Counted from the first letter of the stretch, positions 6,900 through 14,110 are shown. The stretch is DNA of 18,379 nucleotides from an uncultured Fretibacterium sp. (GCF_938040765.1 NZ_CALIAA010000257.1:1-18379); one strand, 5' to 3'. Numbers and translations: made by a program. The notes: a model not told the origin generated them from the sequence alone.

Positions 6900-7763
6900 T
6901 CATGTCTTCCAGCGATTGTGCATCCAGAACCACAGCTCCAGCCTCGGGGCAATGATCTCCTCCAGAGCGCGGTTCACCTCCAGGGTCAGCAATTCCGCCC
7001 TGCGGAGCCTGTTTCGCTCCTCCGGAACGGGCAGAGGAGGAAAGAAGCGCACCCTGTGTCGGAAGGGAGCCAGGCGGTAGATTCCGACCGGGACGATGGG
7101 GACGGAGGCCAGAATCGAAAGCACGGCGGGCCCTGTGGTATTGGTACATTCGTGTCCCATGAAGGGCAGACGTACCCCCCCCAGCCAGGAGATGTCCGCA
7201 AGAAGGGCAATATGTGCGCCCTCCCTCAGGAGGCGTACGAACTCCAGGGTGGAGGTATCCTTGGGCAGCAGGCCTATGTCGCAGCGCTCCCGATACTCCC
7301 GGAGCAGATCCGAGATGCCGCGGTCATGGATCTCCTGCGAGACGATATGAAAGCCGGGGCCTCCATCGCGTTTGCACACCTGCGCGTACCAGGCCGCGAG
7401 GAGCTCCCAGTTGCCGAAATGCGCACTCAGAAAAAGGACGCCCCTGCCCTGCGACCGGCATTCTTCCACCCAATGGAGTCCCTCGACCTCCTCGACCCAG
7501 CGCAAGGCCTGCCGGGGGTCCCGCTGCAGGACCATGAGCTCCGTTACGGTCCAGGCCAGATGCCCGTAAAGCCTGTGCCGGATGCGGGCCCGCCACGCAC
7601 GGTCCTTATCGGGGTACACGAGGCTCAGGTTGGATTCGATCCGTCCCTTACGGGGGGCGAGGACACCGAGCGCGGCCCCGAAGAAGGCGGCCGTCGCCCG
7701 CGCCCTCCAGCCGGGTGCGGCCAAGGCCTGAAAACGTCTCAATATCCAGGATGCAGCGGTCAA
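6900..7763 (-). CDS. LpxL/HtrB-type lysophospholipid (lipid A) acyltransferase
   Basis: Proteins of this family add a secondary acyl chain to lipid A, or to related glycolipids, on the cytoplasmic face of the inner membrane. The 287-residue protein has the catalytic HX4E motif in SAHFGNWE (His115, Glu120), a conserved arginine-rich N-terminal half and the typical end ALEEIIAPRLELWFWMHNRW (266-285). The start is taken as the TTG at 7763: it overlaps the glycosyltransferase stop as TTGA, and GGAGGGG lies 5 nt upstream. No ATG or GTG nearby fits both frame and length. In the same frame the sequence is open to 8711, but only over the neighbouring gene. Its presence argues for an outer membrane with lipid A-like lipid. 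PIM-type acyltransferases share the motif, so the substrate is inferred. Confidence 0.88.
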   Translation of the reverse strand: MTAASWILRRFQALAAPGWRARATAAFFGAALGVLAPRKGRIESNLSLVYPDKDRAWRARIRHRLYGHLAWTVTELMVLQRDPRQALRWVEEVEGLHWVEECRSQGRGVLFLSAHFGNWELLAAWYAQVCKRDGGPGFHIVSQEIHDRGISDLLREYRERCDIGLLPKDTSTLEFVRLLREGAHIALLADISWLGGVRLPFMGHECTNTTGPAVLSILASVPIVPVGIYRLAPFRHRVRFFPPLPVPEERNRLRRAELLTLEVNRALEEIIAPRLELWFWMHNRWKT

Positions 7764-8617
7764 ACGCTCCCCTCCAGCACCGAGCGGTACATCGCCTCGA
7801 GGGAATCCGCGCTCTCCGAAGCGGAGTAGCGGGTCTTGATCATGTGCCGGGCGGAGATGGCCAGGGCCCGCCCACGGTCGGAAATAGCCTGGCTTATGGC
7901 CTCCTTCCAGGCTTCTTCCCTGTCCTCTCCGACGGAAAAATAGCCCTCGTCGCCCAAGAGGGAGTGAAGATAGGGGGTGTCCGGCCCCACCACGGCCAGC
8001 CCCTGCATCGTCAGGGCGGCGGCGTGAAGGGCCTCCGAGGGGCCGTCGCCTGAGATGAAGCAACCGCTCTTGGCCGCCGACGCACCGACGCGTCCCATCC
8101 CCAGGTCCACGACCGGACTGTTCAGCGCCGCAACGGCCTCGCGCAAAGGGGCGCTCGCCGACGCCAGCTTTACGTAGACCGCACGGGAACCATCGGGCGG
8201 AACGCCGGCGGACTCCTCCGTATGAACGAGGCGGGACTCGAAAGTCGGCTTGACGACGGTCTCCCCATCGTCGGCCTGTTCCGTGAAGATGCGGGAGGGA
8301 TGTCCTCTCCATGCGGGATCGGGGAGCCAGGACGTATGCACGGTCCGGGAGCGTACCCTCACGAGGCCCCACCAGCGGGGAGCCTTGCCCCAGAGGTGCC
8401 AGAGAGCGCCTGCCGAGGAGAGGATCAGCCGCATTCGTTCCAGAAGCGTCAAGGCCCTCCAAGAGAGGACTCCGTCGAGACAGAAGTCCGTCGTGCCCCC
8501 GTCCGTGTAGATGGACAGGCCGACGCCGCGGGCCCTCAGCGCGGCCCCCATGTTGCCGATCATCGCCCGTTCCCAGGGGTGGGCGATCTTTGATGCATAC
8601 CAAATGCAGGGAACCAT
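7760..8617 (-). CDS. GT4-like glycosyltransferase
   Basis: The 285-residue protein starts with MVPCIWYASKIAHPWERAM, a first strand-loop as in GT-B glycosyltransferases. Its C-terminal part holds the GT-B nucleotide-sugar region: GDGPSEALHAAALTMQGLAV (190-209, with Glu195 in the usual acidic position), then PYLHSLLGDEGYF (215-227) and a closing helical segment. It is short for a two-domain GT4 enzyme (usually 350 or more), so the N-terminal domain is reduced. A strong GGAGGT lies 4 nt before the ATG. It starts 47 nt after tyrS and overlaps the acyltransferase by 4 nt, suggesting work on lipid A core or another envelope glycolipid. The sugar and acceptor cannot be told from the sequence. Confidence 0.72.
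   Translation of the reverse strand: MVPCIWYASKIAHPWERAMIGNMGAALRARGVGLSIYTDGGTTDFCLDGVLSWRALTLLERMRLILSSAGALWHLWGKAPRWWGLVRVRSRTVHTSWLPDPAWRGHPSRIFTEQADDGETVVKPTFESRLVHTEESAGVPPDGSRAVYVKLASASAPLREAVAALNSPVVDLGMGRVGASAAKSGCFISGDGPSEALHAAALTMQGLAVVGPDTPYLHSLLGDEGYFSVGEDREEAWKEAISQAISDRGRALAISARHMIKTRYSASESADSLEAMYRSVLEGSV
7764..7775 (-). promoter_or_regulatory. Ribosome binding site for the TTG-started acyltransferase
   Basis: GGAGGGG (7769-7775 on the complement), five bases before TTG, lies inside the last codons of the glycosyltransferase gene. The TTG and the TGA stop of the upstream gene share bases, indicating coupled translation. Confidence 0.65.
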
Positions 8618-8664
8618 CAGTACCTCCGTAACACTCTTTTGGGGGAGTCCTCAAAAGCTGGAAT

Positions 8665-9945
8665 CTACGAGAAGGCGACCAGATGGAACCGCTTGCGCCC
8701 GATCCGGACAAAAAGGTAACGGCCCCTTCCGAGCTCCTCCCGGGACACGGTCGCCCCCTCGTCGGAGGCCCGCATCCCGTTCAGGGATACGCCGCCCTGT
8801 CGGATCGCCCTTTTGGCCTCTCCCCGGCTCTCGAAGGCCCCGCAGACCGTGAGCACGTCCAGCAAGGCCGCGGGCAGGTCCAGGTCCACCTCGGCAAAGG
8901 GAACCTCCTCCCGAAGGGCCGCATAGGTCTCCTCCGTTAGATCCGTGAGGTCGGACTCCGCATCGAAGAGTACGGAGCTGGCTTTGACGACGCTGAGGGC
9001 CGCGCCCTCCCCGTGGACGAGCTGCGTCACCTCCAAGGCCAGACGGCGCTGGGCCGCCCGCTCCTCCGGCCGGGCCGCATGCCTCTCCATGAGGTCCCGA
9101 ATCTCGTCCAGCGGCAGGAAGGTGAAGAGCTTGAGGAGGCGCTCCACGTCCCTGTCGTCCGTGTTGAACCAGAATTGGTAGAACCGGTACGGGCTGGTCC
9201 GTCTGGGATCGAGCCACACCGCCCCCGCCTCGGTCTTGCCGAATTTCGTCCCGGACGCGGTCAGCAGGAGCGGCTGGGTCAGGCCGAAGACCTCACCCCC
9301 CATGGATTTCCGGACATAGTCCGACCCGGCCAGCAGATTCCCCTGCTGGTCGTTGCCGCCCATCTGGAGACGACAGCCATGGGTCTCGTACAGGTGCCTG
9401 AAGTCCATGGCCTGGAGCAGGACGTAGGAGAACTCCGTGTAGGAGATGCCCTTCTCGGGGTCCTCCAGGCGGCTTCGCACGTATTCCCTGGCGATGAGGC
9501 TGTTGACCGAGAAATATTTGCCGACGTCCCGGAGGACCTCCAGAAACGAGTGGGAGGAAAGCCAGTCGTAGTTGTTGAGCAGCAGCGCGGAATTCGCTCC
9601 GCAGTCGAAGTCGAGGAAGTGCGCCAGCTGGGGGCGCACCCCCTCCACGTTGCGCCGTACCTCCTCCACCGTGATGAGGTTGCGCTCCCTGCTCTTCCCT
9701 GACGGGTCGCCGATCAGTCCGGTGCCGCCTCCGGCCAGCGCGATGGGACGATGCCCCGCACGCTGGAGCCATGCCAGCGCCATCAGGGGGATCAGGTGGC
9801 CGACGTGCAGGCTGTCCGCCGTGGGGTCGAATCCGACGTAGGCCGTGATCATCCCCTCGTCCATGACCTCGCGCAGCCTGTCCTCCGCATTGCACCATTC
9901 CACATAGCCACGGGACTGCAAAACATCAAAAGCCTTCTCCGGCAT
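8665..9945 (-). CDS. tyrS: Tyrosyl-tRNA synthetase
   Basis: This class I aminoacyl-tRNA synthetase charges tRNA-Tyr. The 426-residue protein has the usual bacterial length. Tyr36 and GFDPTADSLHVGH (38-50) form the HIGH motif. AGGGTGLIGDPSGK (71-84), YTEFSYVLLQAMDF (169-182) and QMGGNDQQGN (194-203) form the tyrosine pocket. KFGKT (234-238) is the KMSKS equivalent, and an S4-type RNA-binding domain closes the protein (about 360-426). The ATG at 9945 is preceded by a GGAGGAG. A candidate promoter lies about 85 nt upstream. The leader is too short for, and shows no sign of, a T-box. Confidence 0.98.
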   Translation of the reverse strand: MPEKAFDVLQSRGYVEWCNAEDRLREVMDEGMITAYVGFDPTADSLHVGHLIPLMALAWLQRAGHRPIALAGGGTGLIGDPSGKSRERNLITVEEVRRNVEGVRPQLAHFLDFDCGANSALLLNNYDWLSSHSFLEVLRDVGKYFSVNSLIAREYVRSRLEDPEKGISYTEFSYVLLQAMDFRHLYETHGCRLQMGGNDQQGNLLAGSDYVRKSMGGEVFGLTQPLLLTASGTKFGKTEAGAVWLDPRRTSPYRFYQFWFNTDDRDVERLLKLFTFLPLDEIRDLMERHAARPEERAAQRRLALEVTQLVHGEGAALSVVKASSVLFDAESDLTDLTEETYAALREEVPFAEVDLDLPAALLDVLTVCGAFESRGEAKRAIRQGGVSLNGMRASDEGATVSREELGRGRYLFVRIGRKRFHLVAFS

Positions 9946-10029
9946 CTCCGCACTCCTCCCACTCCGTCCCCGTTATTCTTATCGTATCCTGCCGGGGCGA
10001 AGCGTTATTTTCTCCAATTTTTATCCAGA

Positions 10030-10058
10030 ATTATAGCGAGAAAACGCCATTTTGTCCC
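10030..10058 (-). promoter_or_regulatory. Candidate tyrS promoter
   Basis: On the complement, TATAAT (10030-10035) is preceded by a 17-bp spacer and GGGACA (10053-10058), which matches four of six -35 consensus bases. Transcription would start near 10022 and give a leader of about 75 nt. The -35 overlaps one arm of the inverted repeat at 10056-10096. Confidence 0.6.
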
Positions 10059-10096
10059 TTGGACTCCAAGACGATTCCGCCTCCGAAATCCAAGGG
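10056..10096. repeat. Inverted repeat set TTGGA/TCCAA ahead of tyrS
   Basis: CCCTTGGA (10056-10063) and TCCAAGGG (10089-10096) are exact reverse complements. A third half-copy, TCCAAG (10065-10070), forms a tight palindrome with the first, CTTGGA-C-TCCAAG. The two pairings exclude each other. The set lies between the ferredoxin gene and the tyrS -10. Confidence 0.8.
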
Positions 10097-10133
10097 ATAA
10101 ACATCGAAATTTCAAAAAGGAAAACGGGGTTTT

Positions 10134-10325
10134 TCATCCCGCCCTGATCGCCCTCACGGGGCAGGCCCTGAGACAACGCATGCAGCCGACGCACGCAGCC
10201 CCGTCCACCTCGGCGGCCCTCCCGGGGAGCGTCCGCATCGCCCCGACGGGGCAGACTTTCCCGCACCGGCCGCAGGCCGTGCAGGCCTCCTTCCGAACGT
10301 GAGCCTTGAGTCCCGCTACGGACAT
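10134..10325 (-). CDS. Small 2[4Fe-4S] ferredoxin-like protein
   Basis: The 63-residue protein has two complete CxxCxxCxxxCP clusters, Cys15/18/21/25 and Cys45/48/51/55, as in clostridial-type low-potential ferredoxins. It likely carries electrons between cytoplasmic oxidoreductases in an anaerobe. The ATG at 10325 is the only plausible start: an in-frame stop lies four codons upstream and no other start codon precedes the first cysteine. Its ribosome site (GAGG) is only 1 nt from the ATG, so expression may depend on coupling to glpX, which ends 39 nt upstream. Basic residues (Arg, Lys) are unusually frequent for a ferredoxin, which is normally acidic; a subunit-like or nucleic-acid-linked role cannot be excluded. 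Confidence 0.82.
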   Translation of the reverse strand: MSVAGLKAHVRKEACTACGRCGKVCPVGAMRTLPGRAAEVDGAACVGCMRCLRACPVRAIRAG

Positions 10326-10364
10326 TCCTCTCGATCAGGGGAAGAGCTGCAAGGCAGGGGACGA

Positions 10365-11369
10365 TCAGCCCTCGCGCCGGGGGCTGTAGTCGATGGCGCT
10401 GCCCAGCTCGGAGAGCTTCTTCGGGGAGTGTACCGCCGAGATGTAGCGCACCGTCCCGCTCTTGCCCCTCATACATATAGAAGAGGTGTGGATCCGCTGC
10501 CCCTGGTAGCTCACGCCCTTCAGCATATCGCCGTCGGAGGCGCCCGTCGCGGCGAAGAAGACGTTGTCCCCCTTCACCAGGTCCTCGAGCGTCAGGACGG
10601 TATGCCGCGTCAGTCCCCGGGCCTTGCCCTTCGCCTCATCCTCCTCGTTGCGGAAGTAAGGGCGGCACTGCATGTTGCCCCCCAGGCACTTGACCGCACA
10701 GGCCGTGATGACGGCCTCGGGAGAGCCCCCGGAGCCCAGGAGCAGGTCGGCCGTCTCATTCCAGCAGGTGGTGAGCGCCCCGCTGACGTCCCCGTCGGGG
10801 ATCAGACGGATACGAGCGCCCAGCTTGCAGACCTCCTCACGGATCGCGTCGTTGCGGGGGCGGTCCAGCATCACGACCGTGACGTCCTCGACCGCCTTGT
10901 TCTTGGCCTTGGCCACCCGGCGCAGGTTGACGTGGACCGGCGCTTCGATATCGATGAAGTCGGCGGCCTCCGGCCCCGTCACGATCTTGTCCAGGTAAAA
11001 GAGGTCCTGGGGACTGAACATGCTGCCACGGTCCGCCGCGGCGACGACGCTGATGGCGCCGCCCAGGCCGCAGGCCATCAGGCGCGTTCCGTCGATGGGA
11101 TCGACGGCGATGTCGACCTCCGGACCATCCCCGCGGCCCAGTTCCTCCCCGTTGAAGAGCATCGGCGCCTCGTCCTTCTCCCCCTCGCCGATCACGACGA
11201 CGCCCTTCATGCTCACGCTGTTGAGCATGTAGCGCATAGCCTCGACGGCGGAGCGGTCCACATCGTTCTTGCTGCCCCGTCCAAACCATCGGCCGCTGGC
11301 CATGACCGCAGCCTCCGTACCACGAACCAACTCCAGAGCCAAATTCTTATCCGAAGCGAAGAGCGACAT
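10365..11369 (-). CDS. glpX: Class II fructose-1,6-bisphosphatase (GlpX)
   Basis: GlpX removes the 1-phosphate of fructose 1,6-bisphosphate in gluconeogenesis, a route expected in a cell that grows on amino acids. The 334-residue protein has the lithium-sensitive phosphatase-type metal site: GEGEKDEAPML (starting at about residue 55) and DPIDGTRL. It also has the GlpX blocks TVVMLDRPR, GSGGSPEAV and AVKCLGGNMQ. Two starts compete: ATG at 11375 and ATG at 11369. GGGAGG lies 3 nt before the first and 9 nt before the second, so 11369 (MSLFASDKN) is chosen. The open frame further upstream is not family-like. It is followed by the small ferredoxin gene. It could also act on sedoheptulose bisphosphate, as some relatives do. 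Confidence 0.95.
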   Translation of the reverse strand: MSLFASDKNLALELVRGTEAAVMASGRWFGRGSKNDVDRSAVEAMRYMLNSVSMKGVVVIGEGEKDEAPMLFNGEELGRGDGPEVDIAVDPIDGTRLMACGLGGAISVVAAADRGSMFSPQDLFYLDKIVTGPEAADFIDIEAPVHVNLRRVAKAKNKAVEDVTVVMLDRPRNDAIREEVCKLGARIRLIPDGDVSGALTTCWNETADLLLGSGGSPEAVITACAVKCLGGNMQCRPYFRNEEDEAKGKARGLTRHTVLTLEDLVKGDNVFFAATGASDGDMLKGVSYQGQRIHTSSICMRGKSGTVRYISAVHSPKKLSELGSAIDYSPRREG

Positions 11370-11378
11370 AAACATCAA

Positions 11379-11384
11379 CCTCCC
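11379..11384 (-). promoter_or_regulatory. Ribosome binding site deciding the glpX start
   Basis: GGGAGG on the complement is 3 nt from the ATG at 11375 but 9 nt from the ATG at 11369, favouring the second start. No convincing promoter is visible between here and the terminator at 11497. A TTGACT sits inside the terminator (11502-11507) but has only a poor -10 (CAAAGT) at 17 bp. Confidence 0.5.
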
Positions 11385-11496
11385 TGCAATACGGTCTCGA
11401 AGAATCCTCCATCCGAGAAAATGTCCTTGAAGCGCAATCGACCGGCGGCGTCGCGGAAAGTCCGTTCCGCTCAAGTTCACTTTGCAGTAAAAGCGG

Positions 11497-11529
11497 AAAA
11501 AAGTCAAGCCCGAGACGGGGCTCGGGCCT
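11497..11529 (-). terminator. Intrinsic terminator after the ygeW-like gene
   Basis: On the complement, a GC-rich stem GCCCGAG/CTCGGGC (arms 11521-11527 and 11508-11514, extendable by a G:U and an A:U pair) encloses a 6-nt loop. A six-base T run follows a few bases downstream (11497-11502). It lies about 45 nt beyond the stop and closes region D, separating it from glpX. Confidence 0.82.
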
Positions 11530-11572
11530 GACCTGATCGGCTCAAAGGTAAGAGGTCCGGAAGGGAGGGGAA

Positions 11573-12586
11573 TCAGCCGCGGCCGCGGCCCCCCATGGTC
11601 AGGGCCATGACAGCCTTGGCCGTATGCAGACGGTTCTCCGCCTCGTCGTAGACAATGGAATGCGGCCCGTCGATGACGGAGTTCTCAACCTCGTTGTTGC
11701 GGTCCGCAGGCAGTGCGTGCATGTAGACGACATCGCGATCCGCCGTGGCGATCTTCTCCTCGGTGCACTTCCAGGAGCGGTGCGCCATGAGTTTGTCGTC
11801 GACCACCTTGACCGCCCCCGTCGTCGTCAGGCCCGTCTGGTCGGTCACCCAGTTGCCCCAGTTCTTGGGGATGACGATATGGGCGTCCTTATAGGCATAG
11901 GCCTCGTCGTCCGTCACGGTGACGCTCCCGCCGTAGCGCTCCGCATTGGCCCTGGCCTCGGCGATGACCCAGTCGGGAAGCTCCCAACCCTTGGGGTGCG
12001 CCAGCACCACATCCATCCCGAAGCGCGGGAAGAACAGCACCTGGGACAAGGGCACGGAAATCGGCTTCTTGTGGCTCTCGGCATAGGCCCAGATGATGGA
12101 GACCTTGAGCTTTTTGGTCGTCCCGAACTTCTCCTGGATCGTCATCAGGTCGGCGATGGCCTGCATGGGATGATAGAGGTCGCACTGAAGGTTCATCACC
12201 GGGACCGGGGCCCATTGCGCCATCTCGTTGATGTACTTGTTGCCGTAGCCCCAGTTGCAGTACCGGCAGGCGATGGCATGTCCCATCCGTCCCAGGATGA
12301 TGGCGGTGTCCTTGGCCGACTCGCCGTGGCTGACCTGCATGGTACTGGTGTCCAGGAAGTGTGCGTGTCCGCCCAGCTGGGTGATGCCCGCCTCCATGGA
12401 ATTGCGGGTACGGGTCGACTGTTCGAAGAACATCAGAAAGATCGTCTGGTTTTTGAGCGATTCGTTAAGCCGCCCCAAAGCAAAGTCCATCTTGAGCTGC
12501 ATCGAGACCTTCAGCAACGTCTCGACCTCGTCCTGGCTCCAGTCCCGAAGCGTGACGAAATGCTTCCCCCTGAACAATGTCTGCAC
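11573..12586 (-). CDS. YgeW-like knotted carbamoyltransferase
   Basis: This 337-residue protein belongs to the aspartate/ornithine carbamoyltransferase superfamily. It has the carbamoyl-phosphate loop FFEQSTRTRNS (53-63), NLQCDLYHPMQAIAD (132-146, the HPxQ motif), the proline loop WAYAESHKKPISVPLSQ (166-182) that in YgeW and N-acetylornithine enzymes forms the backbone knot, and WKCTEE (272-277). The late catalytic motif is HALPAD (290-295), with Ala where ornithine enzymes and E. coli YgeW have Cys. The C-terminus (SVIDGPHSIVYDEAENRLHT) looks like that of ornithine carbamoyltransferase, and the protein is about 60 residues shorter than E. coli YgeW (396). The GTG at 12586 has AAGGAG about 10 nt upstream. 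It is last in its operon before a terminator. The amino substrate is unknown. Confidence 0.85.
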   Translation of the reverse strand: MQTLFRGKHFVTLRDWSQDEVETLLKVSMQLKMDFALGRLNESLKNQTIFLMFFEQSTRTRNSMEAGITQLGGHAHFLDTSTMQVSHGESAKDTAIILGRMGHAIACRYCNWGYGNKYINEMAQWAPVPVMNLQCDLYHPMQAIADLMTIQEKFGTTKKLKVSIIWAYAESHKKPISVPLSQVLFFPRFGMDVVLAHPKGWELPDWVIAEARANAERYGGSVTVTDDEAYAYKDAHIVIPKNWGNWVTDQTGLTTTGAVKVVDDKLMAHRSWKCTEEKIATADRDVVYMHALPADRNNEVENSVIDGPHSIVYDEAENRLHTAKAVMALTMGGRGRG

Positions 12587-12643
12587 TCGAAATCTCTCCT
12601 TAAATAAATGGTGAATAATATCTCGATCCCCGGTCCGTCCCGA

Positions 12644-14110
12644 TCAGAGGGCCAGCCCCGTCATCCGGTTGAAGGCGTCGATCTTCTCGTCGATGACGTC
12701 GGCCATCTTGTGGACGTTGGTCCAATAGTCCCGGTCGTACCACTGGGCGTTCAGCTCCTCGGATGTCTTCCCCTGCTGTTCGACCCATGTGTAGTACTTC
12801 AGGTTGTGAATGCGTTTACGGTCGTAATAAGAGAGTTCCGCCATGCCGTCGATCCCCATCCCGAGGACGTAGCGGTTGTGATCGACCGCAGCCTGGACCT
12901 GGGTGTAGGCGCCCATCTTCGCGGTCATCTCCTCCAGGCGGGAACCGTACATCTCCATGGAGTCCGTGAAGACCGTGACGATGACGTCGTTCTCGTCCAT
13001 CTCGTAGTACCTGGCCATCTTGATCGCCATGGCGACGTTGGCCGCTCCGGAGATGCCCATCAGGTTCAGGCGCTCGATGTCCGCCTCCTTGACCCCGATG
13101 CTCCTGAGGTACTTTTGCCCTTCCGGCTCGTTGCAGATGCGGATCATCGCCATGCAGACGCTGTCGTCGATCGCGAAGACCACGTCGGTGTTCTTGACGT
13201 TGTGGACCCAGGGGACGTGCTTATCGCCGATCCCCTCGATGCGGTGATCTCCGAACCCGTTGAGAAGCAGGGTCGGACACTGGAGAGCCTCCCCCACCCC
13301 GAACCTGAAGGTGGGAAAGACCTCGCGCAGATAGTCGCCCGATGCGGTCGTTCCGGCGGACCCGGACGTCACGACGACGCCGGCAAAACGGTCCCTCGCG
13401 CCCTTGACGTCGTTGAAGAGTTCCTCCATGGCCCGTCCGGTCACCGTATAGTGCCACAGATGGTTGCCCAGCTCATCGAACTGATTGAAGATGACCGCCT
13501 CGGGGCGCGTCGCACGGATCTCGGCGACCTTGTCGTAGATCTCCTTGACGTTGCTCTCCGTACCGGGTGTGGCGATGATCTCGCCCGCCACGGTCCTGAG
13601 CCAGTCGAATCGCTCCTTGCTCATCCCCTCGGGAAGGATGGCGACGGACTCGCAGCCCAGGAGCTGGGCGTTGTAGGCTCCTCCGCGGCAATAATTTCCG
13701 GTGGAGGGCCATACGGCCTTGTGGCGCGTCGGGTCGAACTGCCCCGTCACGAGGCGCGGGACGAGGCAGCCGAAACTCGCCCCCACCTTATGGGCACCTG
13801 TGGGAAACCACTTGCCGCAGAGGGCAAAAATTTTTGCCCGTACCCCGGTGATCTCGTGCGGAACCTCGAGATAATTGACCTTGCCGTAGAGCCCGCCGCT
13901 CTTCTGGGGCTGGTTCTTCCAGGTGATTCGGAAAAGGTTTGCGGGATCGACATCCCAAAGCCCGATCTTTTTCAGTTTTTCCTTGATGCCGGTGGGGGTG
14001 TGGGCTTCGGGATCCCGCATCTGCTTGAACGTCGGGATCAGGACATTACGCTTTTTAGCCAGCTCCACCGTATTTTTCAGATTCTCCTGATTCATCGTCA
14101 GATCGATCAT
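12644..14110 (-). CDS. Fold-type-II PLP-dependent enzyme of uncertain function
   Basis: This 488-residue protein shows the layout of the tryptophan-synthase-beta/cysteine-synthase superfamily. The likely PLP lysine is Lys108 in PTGAHKVGAS (103-112). The substrate-carboxylate loop is PSTGNYCRGG (135-144). A later glycine/serine-rich stretch, VVTSGSAGTTASGD, probably binds the PLP phosphate. A distinct N-terminal part of about 90 residues (GIKEKLKKIGLWDVDPANLF at 41-60) and a long C-terminal part (IDDSVCMAMIRICNEPEGQK onward) set it apart from CysK, TrpB, YgeX (about 400) and OrtB as I recall them. The ATG at 14110 has GGAGGAGG 6 nt upstream. It sits 57 nt before the ygeW-like gene and 51 nt after glyA. 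It should act on an amino acid by elimination or replacement, but I cannot name the reaction. Confidence 0.8.
   Translation of the reverse strand: MIDLTMNQENLKNTVELAKKRNVLIPTFKQMRDPEAHTPTGIKEKLKKIGLWDVDPANLFRITWKNQPQKSGGLYGKVNYLEVPHEITGVRAKIFALCGKWFPTGAHKVGASFGCLVPRLVTGQFDPTRHKAVWPSTGNYCRGGAYNAQLLGCESVAILPEGMSKERFDWLRTVAGEIIATPGTESNVKEIYDKVAEIRATRPEAVIFNQFDELGNHLWHYTVTGRAMEELFNDVKGARDRFAGVVVTSGSAGTTASGDYLREVFPTFRFGVGEALQCPTLLLNGFGDHRIEGIGDKHVPWVHNVKNTDVVFAIDDSVCMAMIRICNEPEGQKYLRSIGVKEADIERLNLMGISGAANVAMAIKMARYYEMDENDVIVTVFTDSMEMYGSRLEEMTAKMGAYTQVQAAVDHNRYVLGMGIDGMAELSYYDRKRIHNLKYYTWVEQQGKTSEELNAQWYDRDYWTNVHKMADVIDEKIDAFNRMTGLAL

Noticed and set aside
6900..8711. One 603-residue protein spanning the glycosyltransferase and acyltransferase
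   Set aside because: The first half is an out-of-frame reading of the glycosyltransferase gene; only the part after the TTG at 7763 has family motifs.
9946..10022. T-box leader ahead of tyrS
   Set aside because: The probable leader is about 75 nt, too short for a T-box, and lacks the conserved T-box sequence and a terminator/antiterminator pair.
11479..11507. glpX promoter TTGACT overlapping the upstream terminator
   Set aside because: The only -10 at 17 bp is CAAAGT, three of six consensus bases, so it is not supported.
10299..11531. Long plus-strand open frame opposite glpX
   Set aside because: It mirrors the codon pattern of a clearly conserved minus-strand gene, has no ribosome site and encodes no recognisable domain. 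The same holds for the plus-strand frames at 5547-6521, 12608-14131 and 14420-15550.
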